From the NCBI GenBank assembly GCA_030642545.1, contig DAOWNP010000083.1, positions 1 through 8,959 of the forward strand: DNA of 8,959 bases, in the 5' to 3' direction. The notes below the pieces were generated by a model. It saw only the letters and a list, made by a program, of their open reading frames with translations, was not told where the DNA came from and did no database searches. Numbering within the stretch: position 1 is the stretch's first letter; every line of letters begins with the position of its first letter. The DNA comes from Desulfobacteraceae bacterium. Its GTDB lineage: Bacteria > Desulfobacterota > Desulfobacteria > Desulfobacterales > DAOWNP01. Shown piece after piece: positions 1-7,458 of this stretch. Position numbers and translations under genes: made by a program.

Positions 1-3000
1 ATCAACTGCAAATGGGGTTGTAACCTGAAATCCCCATAAATGTTCCACAAATTTATCCATTGTTCTTGCCCCTGAATATCCCTCTTTTTTCATACCTTTA
101 ATCCACTTTGGATTAAGATATCGAGTTCTTAAGGCTCTGCCTATTGATTTTGGTAAATCTTCTAATTTTATGTTTTTTTTGTCCTGCATATTGCCAACCT
201 GTACATCAGGATATGCCCCTGCCTGACTTTTAACTGCAAGTGATAGTCCACCAAGAAAAGCAAACATATCATCATTGTCAAGCATATTGTAAAGGTTCGA
301 TGATCTGGTATGCATGGTGATTTTTACATCTTTTAGATTGTTTTTATAAGCACTTTTAAGGGGTTTTCCCCAAATTTTTTCTCCATAGGCAAAAGAGCTG
401 TGGTGAATAAAAACATCTGCTATCTCATGTTCATTTTCCCATATACCACTATTGGGTATTAAATCTTGAAGTGCACTAGAATATGCTCCTGGCATAGGTC
501 CAAATATTCTAAGTCTGCTCAGTTTTTTTGCATCAGTTTTTAAATATCCTTTTTTTATAAGCTCAAGCTCTATTTTTCTGTTATTGACAGCTATAAAATT
601 TTCAACATCTTTTAATGATCCTGCTATTCTCACTGCTCTGTCCATAAGTTTAATAACCTGTGCAAAACTATCCCGAAAAAGCCCGGAGGTCTGAATTAAA
701 ACATCTATTCTTGGGCGTTTAAGGACTTTTCCTGGAACCGGTTTTATATCCACTACCTTATCTTTTTTGTCCCACACAGGTAAAATCCCAAGCAGACTAA
801 AAACAGCTGCAACAGAAACACCTTCATTCCTTTGCGTTTCCGTACTCCAAAGTATAATACCCAGTTTATCCGGATAGGTACCATACTTTTTTAAGTAATC
901 TTCAATCATGTTATCAGCAAGCTTTTTTCCAATAGTAAAGGCTTCTTTTGAAGGTACTTTCTCAATATTAAAACCATAAAAATTTCTGCCGGTAGGAATT
1001 GCATTCGGGTTTCTCACAGGATCATTACCTTCACCAGAAGAAATATAACCACCGTTTAAGGCCTTAAGCAGAGAACTAATTTCGTTTTTACCACAGGCTT
1101 TTAGCTTATCTTTCATACTTTCTGCGTTAATTTCAGGACTTTTTTCGCAAATTACTTCTGTTAGATCAGAAAGAGCCTCTTTATCAGGAGAAATTCCAAA
1201 TGTATGATGCCCGTATGGAATCAGACTCTCCTGTAGTTCCAAAATATAATGTTCACATTCTTCAATCGTTTCATCGTTTAATTCTTTTAGATCAAGATCC
1301 TTGTCAAGACCCAGTTTTTTAATCAGCTTACGAACACTTTTCAGTTTTTCTTCTGCAAGCTGCACATCAGTTGTTTGTGCATTATGGTAGGCATCTATCA
1401 TACCTGTTAATTCACGGTATTCCATATACACACCGCCTTTTTTAAGAGAAGGAATAAGATGATCAATAATTACACCACGCCCCCTTCGCTTTGCCTGAAT
1501 CCCTTCACCAATATTATCCACAATATACGGATAAATATTAGGTATATCCTGAATCAGAGTTTCAGGTGGACAGGAAAGAGAGAGTCCAATCTGTTTGCCG
1601 GGCAGCCATTCATGGGTGCCATGTTTTCCAAGACTGATGATAGCATCTGCATGAAATTTTTTCTTCAGCCAAAAATAAAATGCAATATACTGGTGATGAG
1701 GATAAATTTTAGGATCATGGTACAGTTTCTCAAGATCTTCACCAAAACCTCTTGATGGCTGAGGAAGAAGAATAATGTTTCCAAGATTGACTATTGGAAT
1801 AATAATACTGGAATTTTTTATCATAATATCAGATTTTTCAGGCTGCCCCCACTGATCAATTACCGACTTTTGAAAATCTGCTGGAAGCTCCTTAAACCAG
1901 TTACGATATTCAGATACAGGAATTTGCACAACACTTCCATCTGCAATCATTTTAGATAGTTCACCAGGTGCCCATGAACCTATATTCCGCCCGCTTAATA
2001 AAATCCGCTTTTTTATTTTCTCTTTGGAAAACTCTTTGCCCTTTATTCTATAGCCTTGCTTTTGCATGGCATCAAGAATGGTTGTAATTGATTGAAAGCA
2101 ATTCATATAGCTTGCACCGATATTCTGTTTCCCAGGAGGATGATTCCAATAAAGAAGAGCAATCTTTTTTTCTTTATTTGGAGTTATTCTCAGTTTGTAA
2201 AATGCCTTTATTCTTTTTACAAAAAAATCAATATTTTCCTGCATGGGAACTGTATCATAAATCACATCAACCATACCTTTTAGACGGGCTGCTGTTTTTC
2301 CTCCCAGTATGGTTGGTTCAATTGCACCATTTTGTTCAGGAATACATACCTGCCAAGCAGTCAGCAAAGGAGAAATCCCGGCAGCTGATTTTTTCCACTG
2401 GCTGATAGTTATAGCATGAGCCTCAAGAGGAATAAAAATTGGAGCATTTATTTTAGACAGGATCTGTCCTGTCTCCTCTGGAAATCCACGCAAAAATCTA
2501 AAAGAAAATCCACAAATAGAATCAACCCGTGGTTTTTTGTTTCTGTCCAGAAAATATTTTTTTAATGCCTTGTGGTAGGGTGGTCTTCCAAATACAGGTA
2601 AAACATTAATTCCCTCTTTTTCAAGAGCATAAATAAGCTGTTTTTCTATTTTACCGCTATCTTTTAAAACAGATGTACTTGCTGATGATGAAAAAGTTAA
2701 AATTCCTGCCCATAAGCTATTTTCATGAAAATTATTGCTTTGCCTGTACCATTTAAAAAAATCATTGTATGTAAGAAAAATATCAGGTGCTTTTGGATGA
2801 AATATACCTGATTCGGGTAATCTGAAAGGTTGGTCATATTTTACTTTTTCTCCGTTTTTTGAAAGGACAAGAAGTATCAGATTTTTAACATTATCTGGCG
2901 AGCTTGGCATAAAATACTTTTCTGTTTCAATATCTACAAAATAACCTTTTGCTTTAATTTTTTCAGCAAGATACGCACAACGGAGACTGTATATCTTTTG

Positions 3001-3315
3001 CTTGTCTGTTTTTAAGTTTTCAGCTATAAATGTGTCAAACTCTTTTTTCATAAAATCTGCGATTATAATATCTGCATTATTCACCTGCTCTGCCCTGGCT
3101 GTTTGATTTCTTATTTCACGCTCTGTTAAAAATTTGAACTGATATTGTCCGGCTATATGTGAATTTTTTTTAAGTTTTTTATATGCACGAATAACATTAA
3201 GACTGTCTCCTGCACTGATAATCATAAGCACTTTTTTCTTTTCCTGGCTTGCTGATACAATATGCGGAAGCAAAATAAATAAAAAACTCAAATATAAACA
3301 CTTATTCAATTTCAT
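1..3315 (-). CDS. cobN: Exported CobN/ChlH-family chelatase large subunit (3' end beyond window)
   Basis: CobN-family proteins are the large, tetrapyrrole-binding subunits of cobalt or magnesium chelatases. The frame is open for 1105 codons from the ATG at 3315 to the left edge, so the C-terminus is missing. Family signatures seen are HGTHEWLPGK at residues 565-574, a GEGNDPVRNP...IPTGRNFYGF block at about 761-782, and GYSGARTMDKFVEHLWG at about 1079-1095, which normally lies near the C-terminal end. The start is supported by a GGAGGAG ribosome site 7 nt upstream, and the gene overlaps the DUF2149 gene by 14 bp. Residues 1-22 form a signal peptide (basic N-terminus, hydrophobic core, V-S-A before the likely cut), so the protein should be exported, unlike classical cytoplasmic CobN. 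No CobS/CobT partners are visible. The HmuS haem-dechelatase group of Bacteroidetes is a plausible alternative subfamily. Family assignment is secure; metal, substrate and reaction direction are not. Confidence 0.92.
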   Translation of the reverse strand, partial: MKLNKCLYLSFLFILLPHIVSASQEKKKVLMIISAGDSLNVIRAYKKLKKNSHIAGQYQFKFLTEREIRNQTARAEQVNNADIIIADFMKKEFDTFIAENLKTDKQKIYSLRCAYLAEKIKAKGYFVDIETEKYFMPSSPDNVKNLILLVLSKNGEKVKYDQPFRLPESGIFHPKAPDIFLTYNDFFKWYRQSNNFHENSLWAGILTFSSSASTSVLKDSGKIEKQLIYALEKEGINVLPVFGRPPYHKALKKYFLDRNKKPRVDSICGFSFRFLRGFPEETGQILSKINAPIFIPLEAHAITISQWKKSAAGISPLLTAWQVCIPEQNGAIEPTILGGKTAARLKGMVDVIYDTVPMQENIDFFVKRIKAFYKLRITPNKEKKIALLYWNHPPGKQNIGASYMNCFQSITTILDAMQKQGYRIKGKEFSKEKIKKRILLSGRNIGSWAPGELSKMIADGSVVQIPVSEYRNWFKELPADFQKSVIDQWGQPEKSDIMIKNSSIIIPIVNLGNIILLPQPSRGFGEDLEKLYHDPKIYPHHQYIAFYFWLKKKFHADAIISLGKHGTHEWLPGKQIGLSLSCPPETLIQDIPNIYPYIVDNIGEGIQAKRRGRGVIIDHLIPSLKKGGVYMEYRELTGMIDAYHNAQTTDVQLAEEKLKSVRKLIKKLGLDKDLDLKELNDETIEECEHYILELQESLIPYGHHTFGISPDKEALSDLTEVICEKSPEINAESMKDKLKACGKNEISSLLKALNGGYISSGEGNDPVRNPNAIPTGRNFYGFNIEKVPSKEAFTIGKKLADNMIEDYLKKYGTYPDKLGIILWSTETQRNEGVSVAAVFSLLGILPVWDKKDKVVDIKPVPGKVLKRPRIDVLIQTSGLFRDSFAQVIKLMDRAVRIAGSLKDVENFIAVNNRKIELELIKKGYLKTDAKKLSRLRIFGPMPGAYSSALQDLIPNSGIWENEHEIADVFIHHSSFAYGEKIWGKPLKSAYKNNLKDVKITMHTRSSNLYNMLDNDDMFAFLGGLSLAVKSQAGAYPDVQVGNMQDKKNIKLEDLPKSIGRALRTRYLNPKWIKGMKKEGYSGARTMDKFVEHLWGFQVTTPFAVD

Positions 3316-3661
3316 TCAGCATCTCCTCCGGGATATAGACCACACGACCATCTTTTAGCTGATAAGCAGTACCAAGTTTGGTTCCTTCATCCCCCCCCAC
3401 CTTTTTGTTTGTAACCTTTCTTGTTTTAATCTCTTTTCCTTTTTTTGTAATAATCTGCCATTGTCCTTCATTTTTCTTCATAATCGTGATTTCGCTTTCA
3501 GGATTAAAAAAGTCTAAAACCTGATAAGCTGACATAAGAGAAAGAAGCAGTGCTACAATAAAAACAAGAGCAACATCAAAAAGATTAGCTACTCCATCCA
3601 TAGGATCACCGGGTTTTTGGTTATCAGAATGATATGTACGATTTCTGTTAAGATATTTCAT
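3302..3661 (-). CDS. DUF2149 family protein, ExbD-like single-pass membrane protein
   Basis: This 119-residue protein belongs to the DUF2149 family by its DPMDGVANLFDVALVF signature (residues 19-34) and the C-terminal GTAYQLKDGRVVYIPEE (97-113). It has a polar N-terminus, one membrane segment at about 30-47, and a 70-residue soluble domain that should face the periplasm. The layout copies ExbD/TolR: the LFDVALVFIVALLL stretch matches ExbD FIDVMLVLLIIFM, which places Asp29 at the position of ExbD Asp25, the proton-path aspartate. The soluble domain is shorter than that of ExbD (about 140 residues in total). The start at 3661 has only a weak GGAA ribosome site. The gene lies 39 bp after the MotA/TolQ/ExbB gene and overlaps cobN by 14 bp, so it probably forms a channel with the former and serves the latter. 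A run of eight G interrupts the reading frame at residues 88-91. The role as a force-transmitting subunit is inference. Confidence 0.85.
   Translation of the reverse strand: MKYLNRNRTYHSDNQKPGDPMDGVANLFDVALVFIVALLLSLMSAYQVLDFFNPESEITIMKKNEGQWQIITKKGKEIKTRKVTNKKVGGDEGTKLGTAYQLKDGRVVYIPEEMLNEIE
3323..3329 (-). promoter_or_regulatory. Strong ribosome-binding site for cobN
   Basis: The minus strand reads GGAGGAG followed by 7 nt and then ATG at 3315. The site lies inside the last codons of the DUF2149 gene, whose stop codon comes after the cobN start. Translation of the two genes is therefore probably coupled. This site fixes the cobN start, so the signal peptide belongs to the protein. Confidence 0.8.
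3391..3398 (-). repeat. Eight-G homopolymer inside the DUF2149 gene
   Basis: The plus strand shows eight consecutive C, read as G8 on the coding strand, across the codons for Val88-Gly89-Gly90-Asp91. The tract stands out in an AT-rich region. Insertion or loss of one G would destroy the conserved C-terminal part of the protein. In the form shown the frame is intact. Confidence 0.9.
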
Positions 3662-3700
3662 AATATATATTCCAAAATAAAAGCTGTTTTAAAAAACAAA

Positions 3701-4315
3701 TCATTTTCTGGTCATAGCCTCTGTTATTAGTGCCAGACGTCTGCGGTCTTCATTTATCCACTGCTGTTTTACTACTGAAAAAAAATAAGCGGTAATTCCA
3801 AGACCAATACCTACAACAGTAGTAGTAAAAGCCAAAATAAGATTTGAAGAAAGCTGAGCCATATTGCCCTGACTCAACCCGGCAAGTCCTGTACCCATAG
3901 GAATTAAAGTACCCATAAGCCCGGCTCCAGGCCCAATTTTAACTATCATTTGTACTCGAGATAGCTCTTTTTCTAAAGATTGCTCTTTTTTTTGCAAAAG
4001 ATCTTCTATTTTTTCTTCCATAAAAGGCTTACGGCTATTAATAATATCTTCCAAATTTTTTGCGTATTCTGCAATATGTATGGGAAGTTTATCTTTTATT
4101 TCAAGAGGCAGACTGCGTTTTTTATAAATTATTACAAGAAAATCAGATAATTTTCCGTGTAAACGATACTGCTTTCGTTTAACTATTTCAGCCAGAAAAC
4201 CTCCAGCATAGATTACGATCCAGATACTGAGAAAAATCAAAAGGATGACTACCGGATAAAGAAGAGCAGTTGAGATGGTATATAGTATTGTCTGGATTAA
4301 TGGAAAAATATTCAT
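3701..4315 (-). CDS. MotA/TolQ/ExbB family proton-channel protein
   Basis: This 204-residue inner-membrane protein has three predicted membrane segments at about 18-42, 125-147 and 157-181. A charged cytoplasmic region with coiled-coil character (about 95-122) lies between the first two, which is the ExbB/TolQ topology. The family core is visible as IGPGAGLMGTLIPMGTGLAGL (residues 127-147, G-P then G-T) followed by LILAFTTTVVGIGLG (159-173), whose threonines correspond to the polar residues lining the channel in ExbB and MotA. These proteins pair with ExbD, TolR or MotB to turn proton flow into mechanical work. The natural partner here is the DUF2149 protein, 39 bp downstream. The start overlaps the stop of the DUF2162 gene as ATGA, with a modest AAAGGTG ribosome site, so the two are probably translationally coupled. 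The subfamily is not that of standard TonB-system ExbB, and no TonB is encoded in the window. Confidence 0.88.
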   Translation of the reverse strand: MNIFPLIQTILYTISTALLYPVVILLIFLSIWIVIYAGGFLAEIVKRKQYRLHGKLSDFLVIIYKKRSLPLEIKDKLPIHIAEYAKNLEDIINSRKPFMEEKIEDLLQKKEQSLEKELSRVQMIVKIGPGAGLMGTLIPMGTGLAGLSQGNMAQLSSNLILAFTTTVVGIGLGITAYFFSVVKQQWINEDRRRLALITEAMTRK

Positions 4316-5064
4316 TTATGTACACCTTTTGTAAAATAACTTTTAATAAATCCATATCCCCCAATAACAGATACCATTAGAAGAAGAATAGTTGTATGAA
4401 AGAAATTTATCTGCTTAACCGGATTATTGGAAACAGCCATAGTAAAAGCCGCTTTTATTTCCGGGTATATTGGAGCAATAATAACAGTAAAAAAAAAGTA
4501 CAGAGAAACAAAAGTCATTGCTAAACCAAGAAAAGAGTTGGTTGAAATAATCTTGTAACGAAAAGGAAAAATCAAAACAACTGTCAAAAAAATAATTCCT
4601 GCAAATATTGAAAACAGTGTTAAAGTAACTAACAGGGGTGATACTGAAAAAAGAGAATAGGTAAGAGTTAAATTAAGCAGAATAACCGTAGCACATACAG
4701 GACATGGAAACAGGAGCATAAGCCCATAACCTGAAGGTTTATCATTTGAATCCACATTACTTTGAAAAAGAAGTTTACATCCCCAGAAAAGAAGTCCAAA
4801 GGCAACTGCATAATGCAGTAACATGCCGTATTTTAGCATATTTATAATTCTATCCAGATAGTCTAACAAATTGAAATTTGTAATTACATAAAAAAGGGAA
4901 AAAAAAAGGATAAGATATGTACAAAAAGTTGCAGATAAAAGCTTAATTTTTTTACCTGTTGAAACAGATCTGTTATATAGATAAGCACTAAGTCCAAGAC
5001 CTGTCTTGATTCCAAAAACCGAAAAAGCTGCAAAAACACCGGTTATCCAAAGTTGCTTCAACAT
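4312..5064 (-). CDS. DUF2162 family polytopic membrane protein (putative transporter)
   Basis: This 250-residue, very hydrophobic protein has about seven membrane segments (roughly 4-29, 42-62, 76-100, 115-137, 142-167, 176-199, 222-243). I recognise the DUF2162 family from the N-terminal FGIKTGLGLSAYL and from FPCPVCATVILLN at 119-131, where Cys121 and Cys124 form a C-x-x-C pair at the edge of a membrane helix. Such a pair could bind a metal, exchange disulfides or carry reducing equivalents; the sequence does not decide which. A strong AAGGAGG ribosome site sits 5 nt before the ATG. The gene opens the tightly packed block that continues with the MotA/TolQ/ExbB, DUF2149 and cobN genes. Two large inverted repeats separate it from the receptor gene upstream. 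Family members are described only as predicted transporters. Movement of a metal ion or tetrapyrrole across the inner membrane is a guess from context. Confidence 0.8.
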   Translation of the reverse strand: MLKQLWITGVFAAFSVFGIKTGLGLSAYLYNRSVSTGKKIKLLSATFCTYLILFFSLFYVITNFNLLDYLDRIINMLKYGMLLHYAVAFGLLFWGCKLLFQSNVDSNDKPSGYGLMLLFPCPVCATVILLNLTLTYSLFSVSPLLVTLTLFSIFAGIIFLTVVLIFPFRYKIISTNSFLGLAMTFVSLYFFFTVIIAPIYPEIKAAFTMAVSNNPVKQINFFHTTILLLMVSVIGGYGFIKSYFTKGVHK

Positions 5065-5081
5065 AACTGCCTCCTTAATAC

Positions 5082-5128
5082 AATAAACAAAAAGTATGAG
5101 GTATAAATTTTCATGCTTTTTGTTTATT
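5082..5128 (-). repeat. 18-bp hairpin in the receptor-DUF2162 gap
   Basis: The arms AATAAACAAAAAGTATGA (5082-5099) and TCATGCTTTTTGTTTATT (5111-5128) are inverted repeats with one mismatch, separated by 11 nt. On the coding strand the structure ends just before the ribosome site of the DUF2162 gene, and its 3' arm is T-rich. It could be a weak intrinsic terminator, a message-stability hairpin, or a structure that tunes translation. GC content is low, so strong termination is doubtful. Confidence 0.65.
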
Positions 5129-5130
5129 TA

Positions 5131-5235
5131 TATAGATTGTCACATAATAAATTTCACAAGGCTTAAGAGAGGAGATAATACTAATAGTATATCGCAGGTT
5201 GAAACGCAGTGAAATTATTTATGTGATGGTCTATA
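5131..5235. repeat. 105-bp element with 27-bp terminal inverted repeats
   Basis: The left arm 5131-5157 and right arm 5209-5235 match as inverted repeats at 22 of 27 positions around a 51-nt centre. The element begins 13 bp past the receptor stop codon and lies 2 bp from the neighbouring 18-bp hairpin. Three of the five mismatches (arm positions 7-9) would be G-U pairs in a plus-strand transcript but A-C mismatches in a minus-strand one. The centre contains a small ATACT-AAT-AGTAT palindrome. Candidates are a miniature transposable element, a REP-like repeat, or a structured RNA. No target-site duplication is obvious, so the class is undecided. Confidence 0.6.
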
Positions 5236-5248
5236 CGTGGAATGTGGA

Positions 5249-7363
5249 TTAAAACTGATAACTTAAACCAGCTTCAAAATATGCCCCATCCTGCACATAA
5301 TAGTTATTATCATATTCCCCTGTACTTGTATTAATTTTACCTGTAGTATTGTTGATTTTTTCGATCTCTTCATCAAAAATATTTTTACCAAGTACCCAGA
5401 TTTTCCAACTGTTATTGATACTGTAGGATATTTTGGCATCAACAGTTGTTTTTGATTCATACTTTATCCTGTTAGTATAATCTGCATAAGTTGAACCATA
5501 GTAATTAATATCTGTATTTACTTTCAAGTTTGAAACAGGATAGAAATCAAGCCCTATTACACAACTATACTCAGGTATTCCATGTATCTGGTAACCATCT
5601 AAATTTTTTAAAACACTGGTATTTCCAGGCCGCTCCTTTATTTTCATCTGACCACCTGACCACTCTGCATCTAACCATGTTCCTGAAAAACGGTAACCAA
5701 ACCAGCCAATCGGCAGACCATCAATTTCCAGCTCAATTCCCTTCATTTCTGCATCACCGATATTTTTAATACCTCCCCATGACATTTTGGAATTATCATG
5801 GTATACACTGCCAAATTTATCTTTATAATCAATAAAAAAACCAGTGATAACAAAATTCAAAGCCTTGTCAACCATATGTTTATATCCCAACTCACAGGTT
5901 AAAGACTCTTCAGGCTCAAGATTTTCAGGACTGTTTATTACAATATCATCTTTTTCACCCTTTGCTGCTGCCCATGCATAATAAGCAGGAGTTGGCATCC
6001 AAAAATTTTTACTCACCTGAAAATAAATATTTGCATGCTGGGTAAAATAATAAGAAGGTGCCACTGACCAGCCTATTAAAGTTTCATCCTGATCCACTTT
6101 TGTTGGTACTTTGTCTTCAAATTCCACTTTAACCTGATCTGCCCTGACTCCTATTTTCAATCCTACTTTTTCCGAAAAAAGAAAATCATTGTCTAAAAAC
6201 AGACCGTACTGGCTGCTATCCACATCAAAATCATACTTATCTGTATTTTTATCCGGATCATTTGAATATGTTCTTGTCTGATCAAATTGTATATTTTCAA
6301 AATTAACCCCTGAAGACACGGTATAACTGATGTCTCCAAATTTAAAATTATAGCCTCCGGAAAAATTAAAAGCATATGTGTCCTGATCTTTATCGTCATA
6401 ATATATACCAGAAGGTTCAGTATAAAGGTTATACATGCTTATATATTTTTCTTCATATTTGGTCCAGGAAATATTTGAATCTATAAACAGATTGTCTTTG
6501 TCATGTGAAAATTCAAAAGCAAATACTGATTCATCTTGCTCTTTTTCATTATGCCAGATAAGAGTAGGATCTGTTTCACTAACAGGAAAATGCTTTTCTC
6601 TCCGATAGTTATCAAGCTGCCACTGTTTTTTTTCAAACCCTCTTGCCATCTCAAAATCATTTTCAATTAAATTTCCTCTGATACCTATGCGGGTATATTC
6701 ATTTGGGTTGAATCCAAGCTTTATCAGTCCTGAACTTTTATCCTCTTTTTCATCTTCATATCCGTCTGTATTAAAATAACCTGCATTAATCAGATAATCC
6801 CATCTCTCTTTTTTACCAAAAACAGTAGCATAGCTGTCAGTAGTATTCCAAGAGCCATATGAACTCTTAATTTCACAACTAAATTTCTCTTTTCCCCCTT
6901 TTTTAGTAATAATGTTTATTACACCTCTTGCAGAACCAGGTCCATATACAATACCAGGAGATCTTAAAACTTCTATTCGTTCTACTTGTGAAACAGGAAT
7001 AAAACTAAAAGAGTCATATCTTGTATTTCCCATTTTCTGGGCTACCCCGTCAATCAGAATTACAGGACCACCTGCCATAGAACTCTGGGTACCTCTGATA
7101 GCTATCCCGTCATTATTATAAGTTGTATTAATAACTCCTGGAATTTTCTCCAAAGCCTCTATTATATTCTTAGCTCCTGTATTGGCAAGATCTTCAGCTG
7201 TAATAATGGAAATACTTGCCGGTGTATTAAGCATTTTGGATTTACCTGTAGCAGTTACAACAATCTCTTCTAATTCATGCTTTTTTTGCTTTTCATTTTG
7301 AGCCTCTGCATTAGCAAAAAAAACTAAAATCACCAATATAATTAAAATAAAATATCTATTCAT
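5249..7363 (-). CDS. TonB-dependent outer-membrane receptor, probably for a corrinoid or metal-tetrapyrrole
   Basis: This is a complete 704-residue receptor that imports a ligand across the outer membrane using TonB-transmitted energy. Residues 1-21 are a signal peptide (cut near A-N-A-E-A). The TonB box EEIVVTATG (32-40) resembles the TLVVTA box of BtuB. The plug domain follows at about 46-156, with SIITAEDLANTGAKNIIEAL, IRGTQSS and the conserved VERIEVLRSPG...YGPGSARGVINIITKKG. The remainder is the beta-barrel, ending in YQF with the terminal Phe typical of barrel insertion. A TAGGAG ribosome site lies 7 nt before the ATG. The gene is 95 bp downstream of cbiK with a terminator-like hairpin between them, so riboswitch control probably extends to it with some attenuation. 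The B12 riboswitch makes cobalamin, another corrinoid or a cobalt chelate the likely ligand, so a BtuB-like role is plausible. Haem is the main alternative, by analogy with HmuR. Ligand specificity cannot be read from the sequence. Confidence 0.93.
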   Translation of the reverse strand: MNRYFILIILVILVFFANAEAQNEKQKKHELEEIVVTATGKSKMLNTPASISIITAEDLANTGAKNIIEALEKIPGVINTTYNNDGIAIRGTQSSMAGGPVILIDGVAQKMGNTRYDSFSFIPVSQVERIEVLRSPGIVYGPGSARGVINIITKKGGKEKFSCEIKSSYGSWNTTDSYATVFGKKERWDYLINAGYFNTDGYEDEKEDKSSGLIKLGFNPNEYTRIGIRGNLIENDFEMARGFEKKQWQLDNYRREKHFPVSETDPTLIWHNEKEQDESVFAFEFSHDKDNLFIDSNISWTKYEEKYISMYNLYTEPSGIYYDDKDQDTYAFNFSGGYNFKFGDISYTVSSGVNFENIQFDQTRTYSNDPDKNTDKYDFDVDSSQYGLFLDNDFLFSEKVGLKIGVRADQVKVEFEDKVPTKVDQDETLIGWSVAPSYYFTQHANIYFQVSKNFWMPTPAYYAWAAAKGEKDDIVINSPENLEPEESLTCELGYKHMVDKALNFVITGFFIDYKDKFGSVYHDNSKMSWGGIKNIGDAEMKGIELEIDGLPIGWFGYRFSGTWLDAEWSGGQMKIKERPGNTSVLKNLDGYQIHGIPEYSCVIGLDFYPVSNLKVNTDINYYGSTYADYTNRIKYESKTTVDAKISYSINNSWKIWVLGKNIFDEEIEKINNTTGKINTSTGEYDNNYYVQDGAYFEAGLSYQF

Positions 7364-7383
7364 AAAAAAACTCCTAACAATAA

Positions 7384-7428
7384 AAAAAACCAGGCTGATA
7401 TAAAATAATATATTTTACCCGGTTTTTT
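7384..7428 (-). terminator. Terminator-like hairpin between cbiK and the receptor gene
   Basis: On the minus strand AAAAAACCGGG pairs with CCTGGTTTTTT (one G-U pair) across a 23-nt AT-rich loop, and the second arm runs directly into a tract of eight T. The A-stem-T layout is that of an intrinsic, potentially bidirectional terminator. It lies within an operon, so partial read-through giving less receptor than CbiK message is the likely effect. The GC core is only five pairs. Confidence 0.55.
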
Positions 7429-7458
7429 ATTTTTTACCTAAATTTTTGAACATTTTTT

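Noticed and set aside
1459..2405. Plus-strand open frames of about 60-105 codons opposite cobN
   Set aside because: They lie antisense to a continuous 1105-codon CobN frame with clear family motifs, show no recognisable domains and have no convincing ribosome sites.
5530..7121. Short open frames on both strands within the receptor gene
   Set aside because: They overlap a complete TonB-dependent receptor with signal peptide, plug and terminal Phe; their translations look like frame shadows.
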